Shown here in pieces: positions 8,247-17,063 of a stretch of DNA of 64,000 nucleotides. Positions within the stretch are counted from its first letter, which is position 1, and the number at the start of each line of letters is the position of its first letter. A program made the translations under genes and the position numbers. This DNA comes from an uncultured Lachnospiraceae bacterium (GTDB taxonomy: Bacteria; Bacillota; Clostridia; Lachnospirales; Lachnospiraceae): the NCBI GenBank assembly GCA_910578555.1, contig CAJTPS010000006.1:124001-188000 (forward strand), in the 5' to 3' direction. The notes under the pieces were generated by a model, which was given only the letters and a program-made list of their open reading frames with translations, was not told where the DNA came from and ran no database searches.

Positions 8247-8415
8247 TTTACATCTTTCCTCTCTGCCGCGGTGCCGGCATTTCAATGCTGTTTGTTCTGT
8301 TTACGGGCATATTCTAACAATTATACGTGGACTCTACAATATTCAGTCTGCATAATCTTTGTGTTTGTCCGCGAAAGAAAAGTATACAGAATAGACATAA
8401 GAGCAGGACTGTATT

Positions 8416-8820
8416 TTACAGCAGCGATTCTATCTTCTCCACGGCGATGCGGATATACTCACCCATCGATGCGTCCGCGCAGCCGGCTACGAAATGATTG
8501 CAGCGGTTGACCGGAATCAGAATTTTATACGCTTTGCTTGCGGCGATGGCGGCGGCAATGGCCGGGGTGATCTCGCCGAGCAGTGCGTTGGCGAAGACGA
8601 TGCCGATCGGGCCGGCAATAATGTCGGAGTCGGCGGCATTGACGATGACTGCATTATCGCCTGTTGCCCCGTAGTCGGCACCGGCTTTGAGCATGGCTGA
8701 AGTTGCGATGCTGTTCGTACCGATGGCATATAACTCTAATGTACTGTGTTTCTTCTTGATTTGTTCTATGATCGATTTCCCGATGCGGCCGCCCTGGCCG
8801 TCTATGATCGTTATTTTCAT
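8416..8820 (-). CDS. DUF3842 family protein
   Basis: A 134-residue protein matching the DUF3842 family of Clostridia. It starts MKITIIDGQGGRIGKSIIEQI, a glycine-rich Rossmann-like nucleotide-binding turn. Mid-protein segments GTNSIATSAMLKAGADYGATG and PVNRCNHFVAG are typical of the family. GGGAACC-type spacing upstream of the ATG at 8820 is weak but workable. The family has no known reaction; the dinucleotide-fold start suggests cofactor or nucleotide binding. It is monocistronic. Confidence 0.85.
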   Translation of the reverse strand: MKITIIDGQGGRIGKSIIEQIKKKHSTLELYAIGTNSIATSAMLKAGADYGATGDNAVIVNAADSDIIAGPIGIVFANALLGEITPAIAAAIAASKAYKILIPVNRCNHFVAGCADASMGEYIRIAVEKIESLL

Positions 8821-9079
8821 GTGGGTTCCCTTTCCGGATGATATGAATATAGGTTATTTTTGTCAATCGAGGGTAAACTGTTACAATGACTGCTGCACGT
8901 TGATATCGGTTAATGCATTTTATTGTATCTTAATTTTCCGGGGTGTGCAATGTCTGATATCTGCCCCGGACACATTCTTTTATTCTAAGTCTTGCAAAAA
9001 CCGTGCGTTGATTCTAACGAATGTGCGCTGCGCCTTTTCGGAATGCTTAAATATTTTTCTTCTTTTCGCAAAAAACACA

Positions 9080-9134
9080 TTGACAGTCACTGTGCAATTT
9101 GTTATTATCTCAATATGAACAACCGATTGCGCAA
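9080..9134 (+). promoter_or_regulatory. Promoter and operator of the 9233 gene
   Basis: TTGACA (9080-9085) and TATTAT (9103-9108) are 17 bases apart, a near-consensus sigma-A promoter. The 19-base operator TGAACAACCGATTGCGCAA follows at 9116-9134, over the expected transcription start. It is identical to the one at the GH42 promoter. The rest of the 8821-9232 gap shows nothing else clear. Confidence 0.8.
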
Positions 9135-9232
9135 AGTGAAAATTACTAAAGGCATAGGAAATCAAAGGTAAAGAAACAGCAACATAAATAAACACAAATA
9201 TAATCTAAAAAGAAAAATGGAGGGTAGATCAC

Positions 9233-11071
9233 ATGGATAAGTTTATTGTCAACATCATCCATCGCCCGGAGATGGTGCCTGAGTATGCGGAGAAGGTAAC
9301 CGGACACGGCAAAGAAGAGGATATCGGAAGGAAGGAACTTTTGACAGAATCCCTTGATATCTTTAAGACGCAGCAGTCGATCGCACATAAGAACGGATTG
9401 AAGACGACGATCCAGATGACTTACGCTTCTTTATTTAATGATGAAGCGGTGGAACTTGCCAAGGCGGATCATGAGAAATACGGCGATGAGATTGCGCTGT
9501 CCTTACTCGGTCTTCCCTGTGAGGAGTTTCGTGAGAAATATAAGACGAAGGATTTCTGTATCTGGATGTTTTCCATGGAGGACAAGAAGTCCATCGTAGA
9601 CGACGTATTCGGTAAATTCAAAGACAGATTCGGTTTCTATCCGGAATCGACAGGTTCCTACTATATGGATGCCGATCTGACCAATTATATCAAGGAGAAA
9701 TATCCCATGGTAAAATGTGCCGTGGCGACTTGCTGGGAAGAGGGTCCGAAGGCATATCATACCTGTAACAATTCCTGGTATACCTTTATGGACGGCGGTC
9801 CGTGGGCTCCCTGGATTCCGAGTAAACAGAATACCCATGCGCCGGCGGCGAATGAGGCGGAGGACAGCGGTATCGTGGCGATTCCGCATCTGTCACGTGA
9901 TCTGATCGCCTGTTATGACGGCAACGGCTCCAATTTCGGCACGCATCCCCAGAATGTCCTGCGGAGTATGTGTTACGATTCCAAGACATGGGAATATCCG
10001 TATCTGTATAACCTGATTGATCAGTTCCGGGCACTGGCAAAGTATAACAACGGTTATGCCTACAATATGATGTTTGTGGGACCCGGCTGGATGAATAAGA
10101 TGGGACGCTGGGAGGCTCCTTATGATCTGCTCTTAAAATCCTACGAGGACGGCATGGCATATTACGGACAGCTCAAGAAAGAGGGGAAACTTTGCGATAT
10201 GACCATGGCGGAGTTTGCGGACTTCTATCGTGCGAACAGAAGACTGACGGAGCCTGAGTGTGCACTGTGGAGAGATATCCTGTATGGATCGGATAAGCAG
10301 CTGTTCTGGTACTGTGATCCTTACATGAGAGTCTGCGCGAATATGGATCAGGGCGGCGCCATCGTAGACCTGCGTCCTTACGCGGCGAAGCTGGAGTGGC
10401 CGGTTGGTATCGGCACGAAGCATGTGACGGACGCTTCCTATCCTTTCCTGATTCAGGAAAAGTACAGAGCGGGCTATTTCACACATTATGCCGGTGAGGG
10501 AACAGTAAGGAGCGCGAAGCTGACCCACAACGGCGAGGAAGTAGACTTGTGTCTGTGCAGGACAAAAGCGCATTTTTCACAGGAGGGCAATACAAGAATC
10601 CTGACGCTTGATCCTGTGGATATAGAGTTCTATGATCTGACAGTAAAATTACAGACGAAGATGTACTTCGAGGAGGGCAGCTCCAATATCAAGATCGAGA
10701 GAACGATCCTGGAGATGAGTGATCCTTCTGCAGAGGTGGAGATCAATGAATATATGGTAGCCTGCTACGGTACCACGGAGTACTCGGAGGATATGACGAA
10801 TGTGGTGCTTTCTGTGACAGACGGCACAAACACGGAGAAGATCGACTATGCGTACAAGTGCCGCGAGGCGCAGATACAGGGTGCGACAGAAGCGGCTGCG
10901 GTTGTACCGGAGATTGAGACAAGAGTATCGATCAGCTGTGAGAAGAAAGATGCGGTCGGATATATCAGGGAAGGTTACGCATTTTCACCGATGTTTACGT
11001 TAGGTTATACAACCACATTAAAAGATAAGGAGGTATTTGCGACATGGCTCAATCTGGCAAAGGCAAATTAA
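9233..11071 (+). CDS. Unrecognised 612-residue protein of the galactan locus
   Basis: A 612-residue cytoplasmic protein without signal peptide or membrane segment. The N-terminal half (about 1-330) reads like an alpha/beta barrel of a carbohydrate enzyme: many aromatic and acidic clusters (FCIWMFSMEDKKS, STGSYYMDADLTNY, WYTFMDGGPWAPWIPS). The C-terminal half (about 380-600) looks beta-rich, as sugar-enzyme accessory domains do. It shares an operator with the GH42 gene and lies just upstream of the GH53 gene, so a role in galactan or glycan breakdown is likely (inference). I do not recognise a CAZy family. GGAGGG precedes the ATG. Confidence 0.8.
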   Translation: MDKFIVNIIHRPEMVPEYAEKVTGHGKEEDIGRKELLTESLDIFKTQQSIAHKNGLKTTIQMTYASLFNDEAVELAKADHEKYGDEIALSLLGLPCEEFREKYKTKDFCIWMFSMEDKKSIVDDVFGKFKDRFGFYPESTGSYYMDADLTNYIKEKYPMVKCAVATCWEEGPKAYHTCNNSWYTFMDGGPWAPWIPSKQNTHAPAANEAEDSGIVAIPHLSRDLIACYDGNGSNFGTHPQNVLRSMCYDSKTWEYPYLYNLIDQFRALAKYNNGYAYNMMFVGPGWMNKMGRWEAPYDLLLKSYEDGMAYYGQLKKEGKLCDMTMAEFADFYRANRRLTEPECALWRDILYGSDKQLFWYCDPYMRVCANMDQGGAIVDLRPYAAKLEWPVGIGTKHVTDASYPFLIQEKYRAGYFTHYAGEGTVRSAKLTHNGEEVDLCLCRTKAHFSQEGNTRILTLDPVDIEFYDLTVKLQTKMYFEEGSSNIKIERTILEMSDPSAEVEINEYMVACYGTTEYSEDMTNVVLSVTDGTNTEKIDYAYKCREAQIQGATEAAAVVPEIETRVSISCEKKDAVGYIREGYAFSPMFTLGYTTTLKDKEVFATWLNLAKAN

Positions 11072-11262
11072 ATTACAGGTGTCCCTCCTGCTTTATGAGA
11101 GACTTGGATATCGATATGTTCTATGATAAGGACAAAAAGGAGTATCACTGCATCCGCTGTCAGTATGTGGGAACGGAGGAGGACGTGCTGGAGAAGAATG
11201 AACTGGTGCGGTTCCGGTATAAGGATGCGATGAAGCGGTTTACGAAGTTTGATTTTGACTAA
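11044..11262 (+). CDS. Small zinc-ribbon protein
   Basis: A 72-residue protein with two Cys pairs, CPSC (about 13-16) and CIRC (about 36-39), spaced as in a zinc ribbon. It has a charged C-terminal tail (RFRYKDAMKRFTKFDFD). It overlaps the end of the 612-residue gene by 28 bases. AAGGAGG at about 11,027 lies inside that gene and serves its ATG, so translation is probably coupled. Zinc ribbons of this size often bind nucleic acid or proteins. The role here is unknown. Confidence 0.75.
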   Translation: MAQSGKGKLNYRCPSCFMRDLDIDMFYDKDKKEYHCIRCQYVGTEEDVLEKNELVRFRYKDAMKRFTKFDFD

Positions 11263-11277
11263 GACATGAAGAAGAGA

Positions 11278-11420
11278 GAGCAAAGCACACAAAATGCCTT
11301 CTTGGCTCGGTACGGGCTTTTCGGGACATCCATGTCCCGAAATCTCGGGGAACAGATGGAACATTAAGAAAATCTCAGATTCCTGTGCAGGCCGCAAACG
11401 GGCATATTGTGCACTTGCTC
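11278..11420. repeat. Palindromic MITE-like repeat, copy 2
   Basis: A 143-bp element with imperfect 21-bp inverted ends (GAGCAAAGCACACAAAATGCC at 11,278 pairs with GGGCATATTGTGCACTTGCTC ending at 11,420). It shares a core of about 90 bases with the element at 5842-6149. The internal stem TTCGGGACA/TGTCCCGAA differs from TTACGGACA/TGTCCGTAA in the other copy at two base pairs, both changed on both sides. It lies between the zinc-ribbon gene and the GH53 gene. Confidence 0.75.
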
Positions 11421-11499
11421 AGTTCAGGTATTATATGGATAAAATTTGAATGGTAATGAATTTATAATCAGATTCTTCAACTGTGAATGGAGATAACAT

Positions 11500-12606
11500 A
11501 TGAAATTTTATAAGGGTATGGACTTATCCACGGTTTTAGAGGTGGAGCGTCTCGGCGGGAGGTTTTACGATCACGGCGAGGAAAAAGATGTATTTGATAT
11601 ATTGCAGGGCTATGGTGTCAACGCTGTCCGTTTAAGGCTGTGGAACGACCCTTATACGGAGGACGGCATACCCTACGGGGCAGGCACCAATGACCTGCCG
11701 GTCACGATCGAACTGACGAAGCGGGCGAAGGCGCATGGCATGGAGGTACTCTTGAATCTGCATTACAGTGATTTCTGGGCAGATCCGGGGAAACAGCGGG
11801 TGCCTAAAGCATGGCGCGGGATGGATGCGGATCAGTTGACTGATGCAGTCTACAATTATACGAAGGATACATTGCTTGCATTAAAGGAGGCGGACGCCTA
11901 TCCGGATCTGATCCAGGTGGGCAATGAACTGACCAACGGTATGTTGTGGCCTCTCGGTCAGCTGCCGAACTACGATAACCTGGCGCGGTTTATCAGTGCA
12001 GGCATCCGCGGTGTACGTGCGGTGGATGCAGATATGCCGGTTATGATCCATCTGGATAACGGCGGCAACGGACCGATGTACAGAGACTGGTTTGATCACT
12101 ATATGGAGCGGGGAGAGGACTTTCAGATGATCGGACTGTCCTATTATCCGTTCTGGCATGGTACGCTCGAAGATCTGCAGAACAATATGAATGATCTGGT
12201 GGAGCGCTACGGCAAGGAACTGGTGATTGCAGAAGTGTCCATGGGATTTACTATGGAAGACTATGCGGCGTATGAGAAGCTTGCGCCTGAAGAGCGCAAG
12301 GGATATGCGACGAAACCCGAACTTGTGGAGAAATTGCCTTTCCCTATGAGTAAAGAAGGACAGCGGGATTTTATGGAGGCATTATTCGACGTGATCGATC
12401 AGGTTCCGGACAAGAAGTGCAAGGGATTCTTCTATTGGGAGGCGGCCTGGATTCCGGTAGCCGGTTCCGGCTGGGCAACAGAGGGCGCGCTCACATATAT
12501 AGAAGAAAAAGGACCCTGTGGCAACGAGTGGGCCAATCAGGCACTCTTTGACTATGATGGTCAAGCACTGCCGGCGTTAGAAGTAATACGGGATTACAGA
12601 CCGTGA
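11500..12606 (+). CDS. Arabinogalactan endo-beta-1,4-galactanase, GH53
   Basis: A 368-residue GH53 enzyme, cutting beta-1,4-galactan chains. The start KGMDLSTVLEVE, the strand NAVRLRLWNDP and the catalytic pair Glu143 (QVGNELTNG, acid/base) and Glu245 (VIAEVSMGF, nucleophile) are all present. There is no signal peptide, unlike most secreted members, so it probably acts inside the cell on imported galacto-oligosaccharides. GGAG lies before the ATG at 11,500. It is downstream of the operator-controlled 9233 gene, but a repeat element lies between, so it may be in the same transcript or have its own promoter. Confidence 0.93.
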   Translation: MKFYKGMDLSTVLEVERLGGRFYDHGEEKDVFDILQGYGVNAVRLRLWNDPYTEDGIPYGAGTNDLPVTIELTKRAKAHGMEVLLNLHYSDFWADPGKQRVPKAWRGMDADQLTDAVYNYTKDTLLALKEADAYPDLIQVGNELTNGMLWPLGQLPNYDNLARFISAGIRGVRAVDADMPVMIHLDNGGNGPMYRDWFDHYMERGEDFQMIGLSYYPFWHGTLEDLQNNMNDLVERYGKELVIAEVSMGFTMEDYAAYEKLAPEERKGYATKPELVEKLPFPMSKEGQRDFMEALFDVIDQVPDKKCKGFFYWEAAWIPVAGSGWATEGALTYIEEKGPCGNEWANQALFDYDGQALPALEVIRDYRP

Positions 12607-12661
12607 AAGAAATAACCGCAAGATGGCGGCGCTGTCGGTTGACTGACACCGTCGGGCGGCA

Positions 12662-13663
12662 TTATCCGGCTGTAGCAGCCGTGGCGGTAGATTTGCGCAC
12701 AATCAGTTGAGGGCGCAGCAGTGTCCGGCTGATCGGAACGTGATTGATCAGAGAATGCAGAGAATAGAAGCCGCATTTGCCTAAAGTGGAACAGTCCTGA
12801 CGGATGGTGGTGAGAGGCGGCGTAAGCTGTCCGGCAATCGGCAGATCGTCGAATCCGATGACACTGACATCCTCGGGCACGCGAAAACCGCGTAAGTTAC
12901 ATTCTGCAATCACACCGGAGGCAATCAGATCATTGCCGCACAGAATGGCGGTGATACCCATGGAGAGCAGATTGCCCACATGGTATTTGGCAGCTTCGGC
13001 AACATAGTAACCGTATGGCATGGTTGTTTCGTCAAATGGAAGGTTATGTGCCGTCATGCTGTCGATATAAGCCTGACGGCGCTGTTCGGAAATCATGGAA
13101 TTACGGGAGCCGTTGATCAGAGCGATCCGTGTATGTCCGAGTTCCATTAAATGCACAACCGCGTCATCGATTCCCTCGAAACTGTCAGTGCCGATGGAAC
13201 TGACGGCAGGATTCTTCTTAATATAATTATCCAGAAGAACGGTGGGAATGTTTGTTGCATTAAATTGTGACATCCAATCGTCCTGCAGTGCAAAACCGAT
13301 CAGAAACGCACCGACGTATCCATGCTTGAGCATGTACGTGTCATATTTTTCCGTAGACTGGAAAAGAGGAGTAACGGGTGTTATTGTGACGTCATAGTTT
13401 TCGCGGGAGGCAGTCTGGCGGAAGCCTAAGATAATGTCATAACCGAATTGATCCGGATTCTGATATTCCATATTTTCCACGAACAGGCAGAGCTTGCGCT
13501 GCGTTTTGCCGCGCATTTGTTTCGTAGTATAACCCAGTTCTACCGCAGTATCCAGTACGGTCTGGCGCAGAGATTCACTGATGTCGCTTGCACCGTTTAA
13601 ACCTTTGGATACAGTGCTTACGGAGATGCCAAGTTTATTGGCGATGTCTTTGATTGTTGCCAT
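12662..13663 (-). CDS. LacI-family regulator of the maltodextrin locus
   Basis: A 333-residue LacI/GalR repressor starting MATIKDIANKLGISVSTVSK, which is the helix-turn-helix (about residues 3-22). It has a hinge (YTTKQMRGK) and a sugar-sensing C-terminal domain with the usual VIGFDDLPIAGQLTPPLTTI segment. GAAAGG precedes the ATG at 13,663; a longer start with no such site is rejected. It is divergent from malQ, and the intergenic region has repeated TACGAAA half-sites, so it probably represses the starch genes in answer to maltose-like sugars (inference). Confidence 0.92.
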   Translation of the reverse strand: MATIKDIANKLGISVSTVSKGLNGASDISESLRQTVLDTAVELGYTTKQMRGKTQRKLCLFVENMEYQNPDQFGYDIILGFRQTASRENYDVTITPVTPLFQSTEKYDTYMLKHGYVGAFLIGFALQDDWMSQFNATNIPTVLLDNYIKKNPAVSSIGTDSFEGIDDAVVHLMELGHTRIALINGSRNSMISEQRRQAYIDSMTAHNLPFDETTMPYGYYVAEAAKYHVGNLLSMGITAILCGNDLIASGVIAECNLRGFRVPEDVSVIGFDDLPIAGQLTPPLTTIRQDCSTLGKCGFYSLHSLINHVPISRTLLRPQLIVRKSTATAATAG

Positions 13664-13879
13664 GCTGTTACCTTTCATGTATATAGTATATAAATGCTTG
13701 AAAGAACAATAAAATAATAAAACCAATTCTTAACATTAAGAATAGAAGAAAAGGGAAGATAATGCAAGAGCGTATTTCTTGATTTGCGAAATGTTGCGCA
13801 ATTTTGTGTAAACCTTACAAATAGAATGAGTCTATTCCATGCAGAATGGAAGAAAATCATCGCGGAAAACAATTTCATA

Positions 13880-13957
13880 TTGACAAATTGCATAGTTTGG
13901 TGATAAATTGAACTCAGATACGAAAGTTTACGAAATAAAGTCGTATTGGTTTTCGTA
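13880..13957 (+). promoter_or_regulatory. malQ promoter with TACGAAA half-sites
   Basis: TTGACA (13,880-13,885) and ATAAAT (13,903-13,908) are 17 bases apart. Downstream are TACGAAA at 13,919 and 13,929 and the inverted TTTCGTA at 13,951, likely repressor half-sites. The divergent LacI gene is the obvious candidate regulator. The remaining 13,664-13,879 stretch is AT-rich and shows no other gene. Confidence 0.6.
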
Positions 13958-13973
13958 GTTGGGGGATTATGAG

Positions 13974-15464
13974 GTGAAGGCGAAATCATTAACAAGAGGT
14001 GCAGGAATATTGTTAGCGATATCCAGTCTTCCGTCCTCATATGGGATAGGAACTTTTGGTAATGCAGCTTTCAGATTTGTGGATCTGCTTGCAGATCTGA
14101 AACAGAAGTACTGGCAGATACTGCCGATGGGGCCGCTCAATGTGAGTGACTGCCCTTTTCAATCGATGTCGCTTTTTGCGGGTAATCCGTATTATATTGA
14201 TCTGGATGATCTGGTTGAGAAGGGGTTGTTACGCAAAGAGGAAATCAATGCGTACCGTTGGGGAGACAGCAACGATAATATAGATTATTCCGTGTTATAT
14301 CAGAACCGCTATACGGTTCTGCGGTCGGCATTTGAGCGGTTTGACTGCCGGCATGCACATTACATAACATTTTGTGACAGAAATAAGGCATGGCTTGCAG
14401 ATTACAGCCTCTATATGGCGCTCAAGTATCATCTGGATGATAAACCGTGGTATGAGTGGGAAGAGGCGCTGCGGGACAGACAGGAAGAGACGCTGGCAAA
14501 ATACAGGGAAGAGCTTGCGGATTCGATTGCTTTCTGGAATTTCTGTCAATATGCGTTTTACAGTCAGTGGGATGCCTTGAAGCGATATGCGAACCGGAAA
14601 GGGATACAGATCATCGGTGATGTACCGTTCTATGTTGCCTATGACAGCGTGGATGTGTGGACGCACAGAGAACTGTTTTCGCTGGATTCACAGGGCGGTT
14701 TAGTCCGGGTGGCGGCATGCCCGCCGGATGAATTTTCTGAGGAAGGGCAGATCTGGGGCAATCCGGTATACGAATGGAGTGTCATGGAGGTTGACGGATT
14801 TCGCTGGTGGCGGGATCGGATTAAGCAGCAGGCGGCATTATTTGATGTTTTGAAGATCGACCATTTTATCGGAATTGTAAAGTACTTCAGCGTTGCAGCC
14901 GGCACGGAGGATATCCGTGAAGGAAAATGGGCGAAGGGACCCGGTAAGAAACTGACGGACGTGATCGAAGAAGCCGTCGGGGACAAGAAAATTATCGCAG
15001 AGAATATGGGGACGGTTCTCCCCGGGGTCAATAAACTGATCCGTAAGATGGGATGGCCGGATATCAAGATACTGCTCTTTGCATTTGACGGCAAGGCGGA
15101 CAATGAATATCTTCCCCATAATTATACGGACAGCAACACGGTACTGTACGTGGGAACCCACGATAATGACACGCTTGTAGGTTATTACCGGAATCATACG
15201 GATTATGAACTTGCATATATGTACTCTTACTTGAACATAGAGAATAAAGAACAGATTTCCAATGCCATGATCAGAACGGCATATGCCAGTGTGGCGGACG
15301 TGGTGATTCTGCAGATGCAGGATATTCTCCAGCTCGGCAATGAGGCTCGCATGAACCGGCCGTCCACGGTCGGAATCAACTGGAAATGGCGCTTTACGGA
15401 TGAACTTCTTTCGGAAGAGCGCAGAAGCTGGATACGCACACAGACGGCGCTGTACAGGCGCTGA
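13974..15464 (+). CDS. malQ: 4-alpha-glucanotransferase (amylomaltase)
   Basis: A 496-residue GH77 enzyme, which moves glucan segments between maltodextrins in the cytoplasm. Family marks are GILLAISSLPSSYGIGTFG at the start, QKYWQILPMGPL, the catalytic region IIGDVPFYVAYDSVDVW, FRWWRDRIKQQAALFDVLKIDHFIG, IIAENMG with the acid/base Glu, and VGTHDNDT. The GTG at 13,974 is chosen because GGGGGA stands 7 bases before it. It leads the maltodextrin operon: the solute-binding protein, two permeases and an amylase follow. Length is usual for the family. Confidence 0.96.
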   Translation: MKAKSLTRGAGILLAISSLPSSYGIGTFGNAAFRFVDLLADLKQKYWQILPMGPLNVSDCPFQSMSLFAGNPYYIDLDDLVEKGLLRKEEINAYRWGDSNDNIDYSVLYQNRYTVLRSAFERFDCRHAHYITFCDRNKAWLADYSLYMALKYHLDDKPWYEWEEALRDRQEETLAKYREELADSIAFWNFCQYAFYSQWDALKRYANRKGIQIIGDVPFYVAYDSVDVWTHRELFSLDSQGGLVRVAACPPDEFSEEGQIWGNPVYEWSVMEVDGFRWWRDRIKQQAALFDVLKIDHFIGIVKYFSVAAGTEDIREGKWAKGPGKKLTDVIEEAVGDKKIIAENMGTVLPGVNKLIRKMGWPDIKILLFAFDGKADNEYLPHNYTDSNTVLYVGTHDNDTLVGYYRNHTDYELAYMYSYLNIENKEQISNAMIRTAYASVADVVILQMQDILQLGNEARMNRPSTVGINWKWRFTDELLSEERRSWIRTQTALYRR

Positions 15465-15599
15465 CCGGTTTACGCGATGGCGGGGAACGAACTATGGTAT
15501 AAGACGCAGCAATGCGTTTTATATAGAAACCAGAAAAATGGTGAAACTATGATTTAGGGAGATAAACTCTACTAAATCGGAAAGAGAGAGGAAAAAATT

Positions 15600-16955
15600 A
15601 TGAAGAAGAAAGTATTGGCAACATTACTGGCAACAGCAATGGTAGCCGGCTGTCTTGCAGGATGTGGCGGCAATGACGCAGCAAGCACACCGGCAGCAGA
15701 TGATGCGGCACCGGCTGAAGACGCAGCACCGGCTGAGGATGCGGCTCCCGCTGAGGATGCTGAGGCACCGGCTGAAGATGCAGCACCGGCAGAGGAAGCT
15801 GTAGAGTACGGCTCCGGCACAATCAAGATCTGGGTAGCCGAGAACGTAGTTGAGTTCACACAGAAACAGGTAGCAGCATTTATGGAAGCAAATCCGGATA
15901 TGGCTGGTTACGAAGTCAGCGTTGAGCCTGTAGGCGAAGGCGATGCAGCAGGTAACATGATCACAGACGTAGAGGGCGGCGCAGATATGTTCGGTTTCGC
16001 ACAGGATCAGATCACACGTCTGGTATCCGCAGGTGCGGTTTCCCCGGTCGTTGGCGATAACGCAGCATTCGTTACATCTGAGAACGATGCAGGTGCAGCT
16101 TTAGCAGCTACAGTAGGTGATACGATCTATGCATATCCTATGACATCTGATAACGGTTATTTCTTATACTATGACAGCAATGTTGTAACAGATCCTACTT
16201 CCTTAGAGAAGATCGTAGAGGACTGTGAAGCAGCAGGCAAGAACTTCTATATGGAGATCAATTCCGGATGGTATCAGCCGGCATTCTTCTTTGCAACAGG
16301 ATGTACTTTAACTTATGATACAGACGATGCAGGTAACTTCACAAAATGTAATATCGACTACGCTTCCGATAAGGGTCTGGTAGCGCTGAAGGAGATCGTT
16401 GAACTGAAGTCTTCTCCTTCCTTCCAGAACGGTTCTTCCGTAGATAACGGAACCAACATCGGTGCGATCGTTGACGGTACATGGGATTCCAGTTCTGCTC
16501 AGGCAGCATTCGGCGATGGTTATGCATGTGCTAAGCTTCCTTCCTTCGAAGGTTCCGATGGTCAGACATATCAGCTGAGCGGCTTCGGTGGATTCAAATT
16601 ATTAGGTATCAAGCCGCAGGAAGATCCTGGTAAGCTTGCAGTTTGTCACGCACTTGCTCAGTATCTGACAAGCGCAGACGTACAGCTCTCCCGTTATACG
16701 GAAGCAGGTTGGGGTCCTTCCAACGTAACAGCACAGCAGGATGCAGCAGTTCAGGCAGACGTAGCGCTGTCCGCACTGGCAGAGCAGCTTGCTAACACAA
16801 TCCCTCAGGGTAACTATCCTGGCGATTACTGGACATTGGCAACATCTCTCGGTGATGATGTAATCACAGGTACTCTGAGCACATCTTCCACAGATGAAGA
16901 ACTGATGACAGCACTTCAGAACTTCCAGGATACTTGCATTTCTTATGCACAGTAA
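15600..16955 (+). CDS. malE: Maltodextrin-type ABC transporter solute-binding lipoprotein
   Basis: A 451-residue lipoprotein that binds the sugar outside the membrane for the MalFG importer. The signal peptide ends at a lipobox (VAGC at 18 or LAGC at 22). An Ala/Pro/Asp/Glu linker of repeated AAPAED units follows (about 35-65), then a type I binding domain with IKIWVAEN, DIYAYPMTSDNGYFLYYDS-like segments and GGFKLLGIKPQ. AGAGAGGAAAAAA precedes the ATG. Its codons are strongly biased to a few favoured ones compared with neighbours, as in highly expressed genes. A hairpin separates it from the permease gene. The maltose-type ligand is inferred from context. Confidence 0.88.
   Translation: MKKKVLATLLATAMVAGCLAGCGGNDAASTPAADDAAPAEDAAPAEDAAPAEDAEAPAEDAAPAEEAVEYGSGTIKIWVAENVVEFTQKQVAAFMEANPDMAGYEVSVEPVGEGDAAGNMITDVEGGADMFGFAQDQITRLVSAGAVSPVVGDNAAFVTSENDAGAALAATVGDTIYAYPMTSDNGYFLYYDSNVVTDPTSLEKIVEDCEAAGKNFYMEINSGWYQPAFFFATGCTLTYDTDDAGNFTKCNIDYASDKGLVALKEIVELKSSPSFQNGSSVDNGTNIGAIVDGTWDSSSAQAAFGDGYACAKLPSFEGSDGQTYQLSGFGGFKLLGIKPQEDPGKLAVCHALAQYLTSADVQLSRYTEAGWGPSNVTAQQDAAVQADVALSALAEQLANTIPQGNYPGDYWTLATSLGDDVITGTLSTSSTDEELMTALQNFQDTCISYAQ
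15700..15800 (+). repeat. Short tandem repeat coding the lipoprotein linker
   Basis: About five copies of an 18-base unit resembling GCACCGGCTGAAGATGCA, with partial units and small changes, code the AAPAED linker. Such repeats can change length by slippage in steps of six residues without breaking the frame. Confidence 0.75.
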
Positions 16956-16981
16956 TATGTAAGATCAGTACAATAATTGGA

Positions 16982-17007
16982 GAGAATGCCCGTTTTCGGG
17001 CATTCTC
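16982..17007 (+). terminator. Intercistronic hairpin after malE
   Basis: GAGAATGCCCG and its exact complement make an 11-bp stem with a TTTT loop, between malE and malF. There is little T-run after it. It probably acts as a partial terminator or RNA-end protector, which would give more binding protein than permease. Confidence 0.7.
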
Positions 17008-17063
17008 CGTATTGTAATCATATCAGACGTAAAAGAAATACAGAGTCGGGAGGGATTTTTGGT

